Origin: Monosporascus cannonballus
Taxonomy: Eukaryota > Ascomycota > Sordariomycetes > Xylariales
Assembly (NCBI GenBank): GCA_004154925.1
Contig: QJNS01000066.1
Coordinates: 62,001-126,000 of the forward strand
Reading direction: 5' to 3'
Length of the DNA: 64,000 nt
Shown here piece by piece: positions 13,901-26,700 of the stretch. The notes under the pieces were generated by a model. It was given only the letters and a program-made list of their open reading frames with translations. It was not told the DNA's origin and made no database searches. The translations under genes and the position numbers were made by a program. Position 1 is the first letter of the stretch. Every line of letters begins with the position of its first letter.

Positions 13901-16375
13901 ATATCTTAACTTTCTTTTTCGTTTATTAATAAGTATTAAAACGAATTATATTTAATTAGTTTTTTAATTAATCAAAATTCCGTATTAACATTTTCATAAT
14001 AATCTTAAAATTATATCGTAATTTCTAAATAAAATAATATCGAAATTAATTATTTAATATCGTCTTTAAATAAATATTTCGGAAAAATTAATTTCGCATA
14101 TAATCTTTTCGTTATCGTAAGCGAATTCTTAACTTTCTGCATTAATCGTTATACCAGATTTTAACTTATATCTCTATAATAATCTGAATTTATTAATCAT
14201 ATCTAATATAATATATTTTCGCCCATCGTTCCGTAATGCATTTTTACGGTATGTTAATATGTTTTAATTTAAATGTCCAAAATAATAAAATTATTAATAG
14301 TTTGTATCGTTATATTTAAAACTTTTTTAAAAATTCCTTTTAATTCCTTTAAATCTCGTTCTTTTACGGCTCTTTCGTAAATTACCTTTTTCTTTCAGTT
14401 TTTATTGAAATTTATCGAACTTTATTTATATTTTTTATATATCACGTTAAATTATTATATTTGTCATTATTACCGACATATTATTCCTTCAAATTATATT
14501 TATTATTTTTAATTTTGTTATAATTCTTTTCCGTATCGCATAAATCTTTTTTATATTAACGATTATATCTTATTATACGTTATATTAAATATCATTTTAA
14601 AGCTTTTTTATAAATCAATATATTTTTAATAGCTTTTTCTTGTAAGAACTTATAATAAATATTAATTAAAAATAAAAGTCCGTAATAATTTGCTAACAAT
14701 ATTTTGTTATTATACGTTAAATTAATTCTTTTTCCGTTTGATAATTATATTACTAGAAATAATAAAAAAAGCTCTCTTATAAGCATTATTTTCTGTTAAG
14801 CCAGCTTTTTATTTCGGCTAATTGTTAAATATCTTTTAGGGCTATACTTCGAATATATTAATATTATTATTTATCGTTTTTATTATTTCCGGTACGATTT
14901 AAAAAATTAAATCCCTTATAATACATATGGGTAATTCGTTCATAAATATATTATTTCCATTTTTCGTAATCAGGATATTTTCGTTCTTAATAATATATGG
15001 CATATATTTTGCCGTATCGATTAAAGGTTTCAAAATCAACTTCCTTTATTTAATTCTAATATTTACGTAATTTTTCTTATAATATTTCTTATTATATTTG
15101 TAAAAGTTATTAAACTCACATTTTGGTTTCTTATATTCTTTACCGGATTTCTTATTATAATGGTCCTTATTGAACCTTTTGCTATAAGGGATCTGGTATA
15201 TATTTAGGCTGAATTATATTAATGAATTTAGTATCGCTTTTTTGATATTTTTTCGATTATCCTTTAAATATTGGTTTTTAAATATTTTAACGGGATTTCT
15301 TAAATGCCCTATTCCATACTGCCTTATATCCTGTCTTATTATAATTATAACATTAAATTTATCTTTAATTCTTCTTATAAATAGTTTTTAATTCTATAAA
15401 TCCTAATTCTATGCTGTAAGAAATATTATTATATTAAAATATATTAATATTAATTACATATCGGAATTTATCATTAGGTTTTCCCTTAATACCTTTAATA
15501 CACCATGCGTATTATCTATTATTTATTTTAATTACTATAACGATATAATCCGATAAATTATTAGGCCGATTATATTTAAAAAGTTTTTCTTATATTTTTT
15601 AAGTCGTCGAAAAGCTTAGATATTAAGATTTTTTATCCTTAATTTAACTTATCTATTAACTGAATTAATGTACTGCCGTAACTGGATACGGATCCTCTTT
15701 ATCGTAACTATTAAATTTATATTTCATTTTTTATTTTTTTATTTATTATTTTAAAAAATTTCCTTAATATTTATTCGAATTATTCGTAATTGTTATAAAT
15801 TCGTATTATTTCTGGGTTTCGTTTTTCGATTAACAAAATAACGTATCTTTTTATAACGGGCTTAAATCCAATAACTACATTTGTGGTAAATTATTTAATT
15901 ATGAATTTTATTTACATAATAAACGTAATAAATTGAATAAAAAATACTTAAATTATATTCGGTATTAAATTAAAAATAATTACAACTTAATTAAAGTTTC
16001 GTTAAAAGGTTTTGCTTTAAAAAGTTTAAAAATCTTTCGTATTTTCTTAATAAAGTTCAACTAAATAATCTGGCTTATTTAAAAGACCTTTCCGGTTTCG
16101 AGGGCTTTTTTTTCTTAAGCTTTTTATAGGCGGTTTAAAAAACGTCGTAAAATTATTATTATCTTTTCAAGCTGGAGAATACGTTCTTTTTGGCATCTAG
16201 TTGTCAAAAAACTTCTTTGCGAAAAAAACGAAGTTTTTCCTTTTTTTTTGGAGTTTATTCTAATATTCGAGTAATGAAAAACCTAATAAATAAGTTAGTT
16301 ATTCCGGATACTTATTAATAACTACATCGTTAATTAATATTATTGAAAGTTTACCTATATTACTAAAAGGTTTTT
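10880..16375 (-). pseudogene. gag-pol remnant of E3
   Basis: Minus-strand polyprotein. Gag starts near 16340, with an N-terminal region resembling E4 and E7 gag rather than E2 and D gag. Protease, RT, RNase H and integrase extend leftwards to about 10900. The RT catalytic segment near 13130-13170 reads YF, stop, D in place of YLDD. All frames are broken. The 3' end overlaps the antisense ORF. Confidence 0.8.
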
Positions 16376-16381
16376 ATAATA

Positions 16382-16777
16382 TATAATAGCTAAAAAATTA
16401 ATTAATTATTAAACCTTAATTATTTAAATTTATATTAATAAAAGTATTATAAGAATTTAAATAATAAATGTAATAATTATATTATATTTCGTAATACCAA
16501 AAATACCTTAAATAACGAATTATTACTATAAATTAAAATTATTTAAATTGCGGAAATAATAAATATATATATTTTTGTTTTCGTTTAAGGTATTTAAACG
16601 GCTTAAATCCTTAAGCCCGTTAAGACATTTAAGCTCCTTTGCCGGCTTAAGGGGCTTAAGGTGCTTGGCACTTTGAAATCTTTGAGCCGGTTACGTAACT
16701 TCTTGGCCGTGGTCGGGGCTTGTTTTTTTCGTAGGCCCGACCGTCCGCAAGGAAGCCAAGACCGTTAGGTCATAATA
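16382..16777 (-). repeat. 5' LTR of E3, U3 type B2
   Basis: Pairs with 9857-10253. Its U3 (right end on the plus strand) is much less mutated than R-U5. TTACGTAA is at 16691-16698, 79 bases from the LTR end. The CTTAAG/CTTAAGG motif array lies at about 16590-16690. Confidence 0.88.
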
Positions 16778-16782
16778 AAATA

Positions 16783-16866
16783 TGAAAAAAGGAAGGTTAT
16801 TTACTAAAAACCGACAAACGAATAATTTAATTTTTAGGGACAAAAATTCTAGAAAGTGAGAAATCG
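16783..16866 (+). other. E2 3' leader and polypurine tract
   Basis: This short segment resumes E2 after the E3 insertion. It aligns with E1 3260-3329, including the purine-rich CTAGAAAGTGAGAAATCG just before the LTR. Confidence 0.65.
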
Positions 16867-17290
16867 TATTATAAACTAACGGTTTTGGCCCTTTACGGAC
16901 GGTCGGGCTCTTAAGGGAAACCAGTTCCCATTTACGCCAAAAGGTTACGTAACCGGCTTAATAGGCTTAAACATTATTATTAACTTAGGGACCTTAAGTT
17001 AATTAAGTTACGAAAGGTTTCAAAAGGCTTAAAAAAACTTAATTAATTAATCCCTTTAAGCCAATTTAAAACCTTTGAGCCGGAACAAAATATATATATT
17101 TATTATTTCCATAATTTAAATAACTTTAGTTTGTAACATTTATTAATATAATATCGTTACTTAAGGCACCTTTGGTATTACGAGAAGTAATACGATTACT
17201 ATATTTATTGCTCAGATTCCCAGACACTTCTGCCAACATAAACCCGTACGACTAAGATTTAATAGTTGGTTAAACACCCTAGCCGTCACA
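16867..17290 (+). repeat. LTR, U3 type B3 (3' of E2)
   Basis: It starts TATTATAAACTAACGG and ends CTAGCCGTCACA, 424 bases in all. The U3 differs from both B1 and B2 but keeps TTACGTAA at 16945-16952 and the same R-U5. The last 150 bases are hardly mutated. The following bases CGGCA (17291-17295) have no matching partner in the window. Confidence 0.85.
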
Positions 17291-17457
17291 CGGCAGGAAC
17301 GGGCGTAGGCGTGAAAGGCGCGGACGCGGGCGCGGGAGCAGGTACGAACGCGGTTGCGGCGGCTGATACGGCGGCGTTGGCGTGGGGTGTTACGGCGGCG
17401 GCGTCAATACGCATACGGCGCGCCTTGCGAATGCGGGCGGCGGCCGCAAGCTAGGCG
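17291..17457 (+). other. GC-rich unmutated host sliver between two elements
   Basis: About 165 bases, roughly two-thirds G+C and rich in CpG, are trapped between the E2 3' LTR and E4. The last five bases, AGGCG, are the E4 target duplication, so the original right neighbour is 30999. Both strands are open across it. The minus strand gives an Ala/Pro/Arg-rich frame and the plus strand an Ala/Gly-rich one. No start, stop or recognisable domain is present. It may be a fragment of an exon or of a GC-rich promoter. Confidence 0.7.
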
Positions 17458-17843
17458 TATGACGGCTAAGGGGTTTAACCAACTATTAAACCTTAGTTGT
17501 ACGGGTTTATATTAACAAGAATATTATAAAAATCTAAATAATAAATATAGTAATCGTATTACGTCTCGTAATTTTAAAAATATTTTAAATAATATTATTA
17601 TATTATAAACTAAAATTATTTAAATTATAAAAATAATAAACATATATATTTTTATTTTGTTCGCTAGATTACCACCCGTACGTTAGTAATCCCGCTTACT
17701 GGTTTATTACTAATAAATTGGTAATCCGGCTTATTGGCTTACTATTAATAAGTTAATAATTTATTACGTAACCTGCCTTACCGCGTAATTGTGGTTGAGT
17801 TATGACAGGCCGTTTCTGGAAACCGTAGTTCGTTAGGCTATAA
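17458..17843 (-). repeat. 3' LTR of E4, U3 type A
   Basis: The plus strand starts TATGACGGCTAAGGGG and ends GGCTATAACA. It contains TTACGTAA at 17764-17771. The complement of the polypurine tract (CGATTTTCCCC) follows directly. Confidence 0.88.
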
Positions 17844-18011
17844 CACGATTTTCCCCTTTTACAAATATTATTCTTAAGATTTCCTTTTTTCTTTTCGGTA
17901 AGCTTTTTATATCTATTTAACATGTTGTCTAATATATTTAAGCGTTGTTTTTGCAAATCCGAATAACGACTTACTTTGGCCAATTTAAGTAAATTCGAAG
18001 GTTTTAATGTA

Positions 18012-18492
18012 ATATTTTATTTTTTCTGTTCTGCTCGGCAGCTTTATTGCGAAATAATACACGATGTTTTTCGTTATAAAAAGTATGTTCGTCAAGGTTG
18101 TTTATATAACGGAATAAAAGTTCTTGTTTTATGATTAACCGTTGTATCGCAAAATCGAAAAAATTAAAAAAGAAAAAGTTAACGGCAGAGAAATCTTTAT
18201 CCGAAATTTTTACGCCTTTTTTCATATATATCGTTAATGCCAGCATTATTAATACCAGAGTGCGAAATTTGTTAATCGTGCCCGTTAATCTTTAAACGAT
18301 TTTAACACCTTTACGAATTTAAAATCGGAATTTATAATTAAGATACAGGTTTTAAGTAAGGTAAACAATATTAATTAGAATGAAATAAATTAAGAACTTT
18401 TTTCTTCAGATTTTATAAATTAAAATGCCATTATTTTGGGTGGTTCCGTTATTACTATTAAGGGTTCTTTAATAGATGCTGGGCGCTAATAA
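18012..18492 (+). pseudogene. Antisense Zn-cluster ORF of E4
   Basis: Opposite in strand to E4 pol. The start codon appears as ATA (18012-18014). Ligand codons are 18018 (now Tyr), 18027 Cys, 18048 Cys, 18075 (Tyr) and 18084 (Tyr). The sixth is a Tyr six residues later, with Cys also present at 18099. Spacing is C-x2-C-x6-C-x8-C-x2-C-x6-C. A Lys/Arg-rich segment follows. Ends at TAA TAA about 18487-18492. Open frames on the other strand here (17753-18246) are shadows. Confidence 0.6.
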
Positions 18493-21400
18493 GGTTTTGG
18501 CAAATTCCTAGGTATTTTCGGAATCCGGGTATTTTTTTTTAATTAAATACTAAATAAATTTATTTTGTTTTTACGTATTAAATTTTTTTTTACTATATAT
18601 ATTTATTTATTTACCATTTTTGTATCGTTTTATACTATATATACCTTAATTATATTTATTACTAACTTAAATAAAAAGATATAAAAAATTTAATAGAATT
18701 TAATTTTTGGTAAAAATTCCAAAAAATAAATATTTGCTAAAATCTTTTTCGTAATTTTATATAGACCGATATAATTAAAGTCGAATTTTTTATTAAGTCG
18801 CTTTATTTAAATATTTTTTATAATAAAGAAAACCATTTTTTCTTTTTCAAAAATTAATCTTTATAATTTTAATAAATTATATTATTTCCTTACTTAATTC
18901 CGTACGATATCTAATTCCGTTTTTATTTTTTAATACACCTATCGTAAATATTTTAATATGAAGATCACTTTAATATTAGTTAAACTGTTATTACATATTT
19001 TTCCGTAATTGTTTATAATAAAACGGAAATTTATATTTACTAATATTATTTTAATATTTTTATAATAATTAATATTACAAGTTGATTATGCGAGTAATAA
19101 TTCCTTAACTTAATTATGTTATTTGTAATTAATATTATATTGTAAATAAATTTCTACAATATTATTTATTTTTTTATTCATTTATTTATCTAAAGCTTAA
19201 ATATCTTAAATAACTTATAATTCAGGCCGATTTATATTATTAAACTTTCTCAAAGCTTTAATGCAAATATTAATCCTTTATTTGAAATAATTTGCATTAA
19301 TATTCTATATACGTTAAAAATACTTCTAACAAAATATATATTATTTATTAGGCATTTATATTTCCGTAATATAATAAAAAATAAAAAGCGTTCGTAAATT
19401 AATTAACGATTACGAAAATATTGTTATAATATATTTTTATAATTTAGGTTTTTAAAATAAGAAATTTAATAATAAGGTCGTATAAAATAAAATATTATAA
19501 TCGTTTTATAACTAATAATAGCTATAATTTTCCGCATAATTTCTATCGTTAAATTTTGATTTTGGCGCAAATATTACATTATTATATAACTTTCCGTATT
19601 ATTAATTTTATATTAAAAAATATATATTCGTTAAAGCCGTTTTAAGGTTTTGTAAACCTCTAAATATGTATATAACTAATATTTTTATAGTTTTTGTATT
19701 ACTTCCTTTTAATATTTTCTAATATTTATATTTTATTTATTTTTGATTTTTTAAAAAATTAATATTATATTACTGGATTTTTTAATCCATATTAAAATGT
19801 ATTACCCGAATTGCAGTAATACATTATAAGTATAAATATCCTTTTATAATAATATCAAAAATTATATAATTAACTTTAACCAATTTCTTTTTAAAATCTA
19901 ATTACTTATTTAAAGCCTGTATTTCGCCATATTTTAAACCTTTCTTATAAATAATAAAGAAATCAAAATTCGCCAATTTTTTCGCATAACGAAATTATTC
20001 TCCTGTAAATTCCTTAATTGTAATCAATCGGATAAAGTTTTAATAATCCGTATAAACCTTAATCTGATACGAATTTCTCACAAGCAAATATCTAAATTCT
20101 CGAAATATCATAACAATAACCATAAATTCCTTATTTAAAATATTATAATTAAATTCGGATTTTTTTAATTTATATAACAAAAATACAATAAGATATAATT
20201 TGCCTTAATTATTTTATTATCCGATTATTACGTTTAATACATAATCCGAAATATCGGTTTTTAATTCAGCTAAAACGTTTAAATTATACATAATTAATAT
20301 TAATTCGTTAATAATTACATTTTTGATATCCTAAAAAACCTTTTCTATATTTGACGTTTATTTGAACTTTCTTTTTCGCAAGGTTCGTTAAGATTATAAT
20401 TATTTTGCTAAAATTTGGAATAGACATTTTATAATAATTAGTAAATCCAAAAAATACCTATATTTCCTTAATTATCGTTAACGTTTGTTATTTTATATTT
20501 CCAGCGATATTTTTACGATTTGTCCTAATATATTTCAAATATTTCATTTTTTACTTATAAAACTAATCTTTTTTTAAATTAATAAAAAGCTTTACGTTTT
20601 AGAAAGCTTAAGAAAATTTGTAAACATATTATATATATATTTTTTCCCTTTTTAGAAAAATAAAAATATCGTTAAAATAGCAAATAATAAAAAAGTGGAG
20701 GTATTTTCGTAATACATAATTTATTATCCCTTAAAAAGTTATTAATACGTTCGTAAATTCTATTAATATAACAATATAGTTAAATAATCCGTATTTCACT
20801 TTAAAAGTTATTTTCTATTTATATCTTTTTTTAATTTGAATAAAATTATATTTATCTTCAAAATCGAATATTATAAATTGTTTAATTTCGTAAAATCAAT
20901 TTTTTATTTCCGTAATTACAACTAATAACATGCGACTTTTAATAATAATATCGTTTAATTATTAATAATTAAATATAAAGCATAATTTTTTATTTTTTAA
21001 AGCTATAAAAAATATAAAATATCTTATGAATAATTTCGAAAATCGAATTTATTTTTTTATAGTTAATCTTGTCGGTATTTTTTAAAAGTACGTAATATAT
21101 TTCCTTTAACATTACAAATCAGATTAAATTTCGTTAAAAATCTTTTTTAATAATTATCTTATGATTTTATTCGTTATATTTTAATAATTCCTTATCGAAT
21201 TTCTTTTTGAAAAATTATTTATATCTATAATATTATAATAATATATTAATTAAATATTTTAATTTTTAAAATTATTGTTATTATTTTCAATCGTTATGTC
21301 ATTACTTTATTTTCGCTTTAATAATAATATCAATACGTTATATTATTCTTTAATACGTATTTTTCTATATTTTAGATTTATAAATAATAAGGTGTTTATT

Positions 21401-22662
21401 ATATCCTTATATTTATATTTGTCGCCCTTATTAATCGAATATTATAATCTTGATTTTCTTTTCGTTTATTAATAAAAAATAAAATAAACTTTACTTAATT
21501 AATTTTTCCGTGAATTAAAATTCTGTATTAACGTATCGATAATAATCTTAAAATTATATCGTAATTCTCAAATAAAACGATATCGAAATTAATTATTTAG
21601 AATCGTTCTTAAACAAAAATCTCGAAATAATTAATTTCGCCCATAATATTTCCGTTATCGTAAGCAATTTCTTAATCTTTGGCATTTATTGCTATATAAA
21701 ATTTTAAATTTTATTTATATAATAATTTAAACTTATTAACCATATCCGGTACAATATAATTCCCGCCTAAAACTTTCAATTTACAATCACGATATACCAA
21801 TACGTTCCAATTCGTATATCCAAACTAGTAAAATTATTAACCTTTTTTATTATTATTTTTAAAATTTTTCTTAAAAGTTCCTTTTAATTCTTTTTAAATT
21901 TCGTTATTTTGCAACGTTTTTGTAAATATCTTTTTTCTTTTAATTTTTATTTGAATTTATCGAACTTTATATATATTTTTTTCGTTTAATACGTTAAGTT
22001 ATTATATTTGTCGTTATTACCGACACCTTATTTCTTTAATCTGTATTAATTATTCCTAATTTTATTATAATTTTCTTCCTAATCGAATAAATTATTTTCT
22101 TACATTTTCAATTATATATTATTATACATCGTCTTAATTATCGTTTTAAAGATTTCTTATAAATTAATGTATTTATTTTCTTTATAATCTTTATTTCGTT
22201 AGAGTTTATAAAAATTACTAACTAAAAATAAAAATTCGTAATAACTTTTTGATAATATGTTTTTTCAGTATAATATATTGATTTCTTTCCTGTTTAGTAA
22301 TTATATTATTAAATATTACAAAAAACGTTTTCTTATAAATATTATTTTTTTTCGGGCTAATCTTCTATTTCGGCTAATTATTAAATAGTTTTTAAAGTTA
22401 TAATCCGAAAATATTCATATTATTATTTACTATTTTTGTTATTTCCGATACAATATGGAAAATCAAATCTCTTATGATATATACGAGTAATTTGTTCGTA
22501 AATATATTATTTCCGTTTTTCGTAATTAGGATATTTTCGTCGTTAATAATATATAGCATATATTTTGTCGTATCGATTAAAGGTTCCGGGACAAATGTTT
22601 TCCGTTTAATTCTAATATTTGAGTAATTATTCTTATAATACTCTTTATTATATTTACGATAT
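18480..22662 (-). pseudogene. pol remnant of E4
   Basis: Minus-strand RT, RNase H and integrase of E4, running leftward from the E5 insertion. The RT box near 20665-20700 reads YFND where YLDD is expected, so the first catalytic Asp is lost. All frames are interrupted by TAA/TAG. A 65-codon open stretch at 21275-21472 on the plus strand is a shadow. Confidence 0.78.
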
Positions 22663-23037
22663 TATGACGCCTAGGCGGTTTAACCAACTATTAAACCTTA
22701 AGCCGACGGGTTTATGTTAGCAGGAGTATCGTGGGAATCTGAGCAATAAATACAGTAACGTATTACGTTTTGTAATACCAAAAGTGCCTTAGGTAACGAT
22801 ATTATCTTGTAAGCTAAAGCTATGTAAACTATAAAAATAATAAACATATATATCCTTTTTCTTTTTGGCTTAATTACTCGTAATTACGCGGTTAATAATA
22901 ATTATAATCACTTAAGATCACCTTTAATTACAAATGATCACTGGCTTGGCAGTAATTACCGTTACGTAACCCGGGAGGTGGCCCATATGCTCCCTGCCTG
23001 ACTATTTCTTAAGACCGGAGTTTGTCGGGTCGTAACA
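22663..23037 (-). repeat. 3' LTR of E5, U3 type C
   Basis: The plus strand starts TATGACGCCTAGGCGG and ends GGGTCGTAACA. The U3 holds TTACGTAA at 22962-22969 and a block with repeated TAATTAC and GATCAC motifs (about 22860-22960). The U3 end is nearly unmutated. Confidence 0.9.
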
Positions 23038-23222
23038 CGATTTCCCCCTTCCCTAAATCTTGCCGTTAAGATTTTTGTTTCTTTTTTTTTGTTTGCTAAG
23101 TATCCTTTTTTTTATTTTTAATTATGTTATTTCGCATTTCCCAAATTTGTCGTATTTCCTGTTTTTTTACCGTTCGTCGTGCTAACCTTATAAAAGTCTT
23201 TAACAAATTTAATTACGAAAAT

Positions 23223-23740
23223 ATGCCTTATTTTTATTGTTTTTCGAAAAGCATAAAGTGTAAAATAATAGAAAACGTTTTAAGATATAAAGAATGTATT
23301 AATCGAAATTAATTTTATGATAATACCGGTATACCCATTTTTTCCTTACAGAATATTTATCGTAAATATTAACGTTTAAAACGCAAAAAAGCGTTTATCG
23401 AAAAACGAGTATTAAAGCTTTAACGGCTTTACTTTAAGGCTCAACGTAAATATCAAAAAAAATAAAACTTTTTTTCGTTTTATTTTTTTTACGTAAGCAA
23501 AAGGCGTTAATTCGTTCGAAAGATATTACCATAATATAACGTAAGTTTTAATCGTTAAACGAATTAAAGGAACAAAAACGTCGGGAATAAAAATAATTAA
23601 AGGCTGCTATTATGGCTGTTACGTTAACGCATATTGCGGCCAATTGGCCCGATATTTCGGCTACCAACTAGTCGGCCGTTAATTAGAACGCGTCCGTCGT
23701 TATTGGTAAAATTCTTTTAATAGGCGCTGGGCGCTAATAA
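23223..23740 (+). pseudogene. Antisense Zn-cluster ORF of E5
   Basis: This is the best-preserved cluster of the antisense ORF. It reads MPYFYCFSKSIKC, then eight residues, then YKEC, then six positions and Tyr. Cys survives at ligands 2, 3 and 5; ligands 1, 4 and 6 are Tyr. Spacing is C-x2-C-x6-C-x8-C-x2-C-x6-C. A Lys/Arg/Gln-rich helical stretch follows (YRKYQRLKRKKAFIEKR, taking a stop as Gln). The frame is also open upstream from an ATG at 23124. Ends at TAA TAA near 23740, overlapping the pol end. Confidence 0.65.
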
Positions 23741-26700
23741 GGTTTTTGGCGGGGTTTTAGGTGTTTTCGAAATCTGGGTACTTTTTTTATTTGATCAGGT
23801 ATTAAATAAATCCGTTTTATTTTCGTATATCGAATTTTTTTTTGTATGCTTATTTATCTTTTATTTTTATGTCGTTTTATATCGTATAGACTTTAATTAT
23901 ATTTGCTACTAATTTAAATAAAAGAACATAAAGAATTAAATGGAATTTAACTTTTGGTAAAAATTCCAATTAATAATTATTTTCTAAGATTTTCTTAGTA
24001 ATTTTATATGGACCGATATATTTGAAATCGAAATTTTTGCTAAGTTATTTTGTTTAAATGTTTTTAATAACGAGGAAAACTATTTTCCTTTTTTCGAAAG
24101 TTAATTTTTCTAACTTTTTTTAATTATAATATTTATTTATTTAATTCGGTACGAATTTTAATTTTGTTTTTATTTTTTGATATAATTATCGTAATTGTTT
24201 TAATGTAAGGATTATTTTAATATTAATTGGACCGTTATCGCGTATTTTTTTTATAAACTTTTGAAATAAAATTAAAATTTGTATTTATAGGTATTATCTT
24301 AAAACTTTTTTAGTAGCTGGTATTATATGTTAATTATGCAATTAGTAATTTCTTAACCCAATTATTCTGTTCGTAATTAATATAATATTATAAGTAAACT
24401 TTTAAAACTTAATTTATCCGTTTTACTTATTTATTTATAGTTTAAATACGTTAAATAATTTATAGTTTAGGCCGATCTATACCATAAAGCTTTATTTAAA
24501 TTTAATGCAAATATTAATCCTTTCTTTAATATAATTTCTATTAATAATCCGTATATGCTGAAAATATGTTTAAAAAATATATATTAATTATTCGACGTTT
24601 ATATCCTAATAATATAATACAAAATAAAAAAGATTCGTAAATTAATTAACAATTACGGAAATACTATCGGAATATATTTCTGTAATTAAATCCTTTAATA
24701 TAAAAACCTTAATAATAAAATAGAATGTAATTAAATACTATAATCGCTTTACGATTAATAATAGCTATAATTTTTCGTATAACTTATGTTATTAAGTTTT
24801 TATTCTAACGCAAGTATCGTATTACCGTATAAATTTCTATATCGTTAATTTTATTTTAGAAAATAAATATATACGTTAAAATCGTTTTGAGGTTTTATAA
24901 ATCCCTAGATGTCCATATAACTAATATTCGTATATTTTTCGTACTAAATATTTCTAGTATTTTTCTGGAACTTGTATCTTATCCGTTATTTGGTTTTCTG
25001 TGAAACTATCGTTATATTATTAGATTTTCTAATATATATTACTGGGTATTACCCGAATCGCCGCAATTTATTATAAGCATAAATATACTTTTATGGTAAT
25101 ATCGAAAATTATATAACTAACTTTGATCAATTTTTTTCGAAATCTAATCGCCTGCTTAAAATATTTGCTTTGCCATTTTCTAATCCTTTCTAATAGATAA
25201 TAACGAAATCGAAATTCGCCAATTCTTTTGCATATCTTAATTATCATCCTATAAGTTCCCTAATTATAATAAATCGGGTAAAATTTTGATAATCTGTATA
25301 AACCTTAACCTAATATAAGCTTTTTTTTAGGAAATACCTAAACCCTCAAAATACTATAATAATAACCATAAATTCCTTATTTAAAATACCGTAATTAAAT
25401 TCGGTTCCTTTTAATTTATATAAAAAGAATATAATAAGGTGCAATTTGCCTTAATTATTTCGCTATCCAATTATTACGTCCAACGTATAATCCGAAATAT
25501 TGGTTTTTAACTTAATAAAGCGGTTTAAATCGTATATAATTAATATTAGCTCGCTGGTAATCGTATCCTTAATATCCTGAAATATCTTTTCTATATCTGA
25601 CGTTTATTTAAAAAAAGATTTTTCGTAAAGTTTATTAGGGATATAATTATTTTGCTAAAGTTTCGAATAAATTTCCTATAGTAATTAGCAAATCCAAAAA
25701 ATGCCTATACCTCCTTAACTATTATTAACGTTTGCCATTTTATAACTGTAACGATTTTCTTAAGGTCTATCCTAATATATCCTAGGATAATAATATATCC
25801 CAAATATTCCACTTCTTATATATAAAACTAATTCTTTTCTGCATTAATAAGTAACCTTACGTCCTATAAAACTTAAAAAACCATATAAACGTATCCTATA
25901 TATGCTTTTTCCGTCTTTAAGAAAATAAGAATGTCGTCGAGATAGCAAACAACGAAAATATCGAGGTATTCTGGTAATACGTAATTAACCATTTACTGGA
26001 AAGTTGCTGGTATATTCGTAAATGTTATTGGTATAACCAAATATTCAAATAATCCGTATTTTATTTTAAAGGCTATTTTTTCTCCGTATCTTTTCTTAAT
26101 CCTAATAAAATTATATTTATCCTTGAGATCGAATATTATAAACTATTCAACTTCGTAAAATCGGTCTTTTATTTCCGCAATTAAGAATAATAATATTTAA
26201 TCCTTAATAATAATATCGTTTAATTATTAATAATTAACTACAAATCGCAATTTTCCATTCTTTTTGACACAAAAAATATCGGGTATCCTATTAATAATTT
26301 TGAAAATCGAATTTATTTTTTCTATAAACAATCTTCCAAATATTTTTTGAAAATACGTAACTTATTTTTGTTAAAATTATAAATAAGATAAAACTTTATT
26401 AAAAATCCTTCCTTAAGAATTATTTCATAATTTTACTTATTATGTTCTAATAATTTCGTATCGAATTCCTTCCTAAAAAGCTGTTCGTATTTATAATATT
26501 ATGGTAATACATTAATTAAATTTTTTAACTCTTTGAGCTATTATTTTAATTATTCTAAATCGTTATTTAATTACTTTATTTCGCTTTAATAATAATAACG
26601 ATACGTTATATTCTTTTTTAATACTTATTTTTATTTTTATATTTTATTTTTTTGGATAATAAGGTATTTATCGTATCCTTATATTTTTATTTATCGTTAT

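Larger units (their letters stand above)
9857..16777 (-). mobile_element. Complete Ty3/gypsy element E3
   Basis: A minus-strand element of 6921 bases with two LTRs of nearly equal length (397 and 396 bases, U3 type B2). It is flanked by a perfect 5-base target duplication AAATA (9852-9856, 16778-16782). Its insertion splits the 3' end of E2. Internal order from right to left is 5' LTR, gag, pol, antisense ORF, 3' LTR. Confidence 0.9.
3640..17290 (+). mobile_element. Ty3/gypsy element E2, interrupted by E3
   Basis: This plus-strand element has a U3 type A LTR at the 5' end, gag, pol and the antisense ORF up to 9856. It then resumes at 16783 with a polypurine-like stretch and a 3' LTR ending at 17290. 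E3 (9857-16777) sits inside it, flanked by AAATA at 9852-9856 and 16778-16782. The 5' and 3' LTRs have different U3 types (A and B3), and the outer flanks (ATACA before 3640, CGGCA after 17290) do not match. The two ends therefore probably do not come from one integration. Confidence 0.7.

Noticed and set aside
17266..17454. 62-codon Ala/Gly-rich frame
   Set aside because: It begins inside the U5 of the E2 3' LTR and has no recognisable product. Only the GC-rich sliver itself is kept as a feature.
17753..18246. Two minus-strand frames (76 and 80 codons) beside E4
   Set aside because: The plus strand of the same DNA carries the conserved Zn-cluster ORF, so these are shadows.
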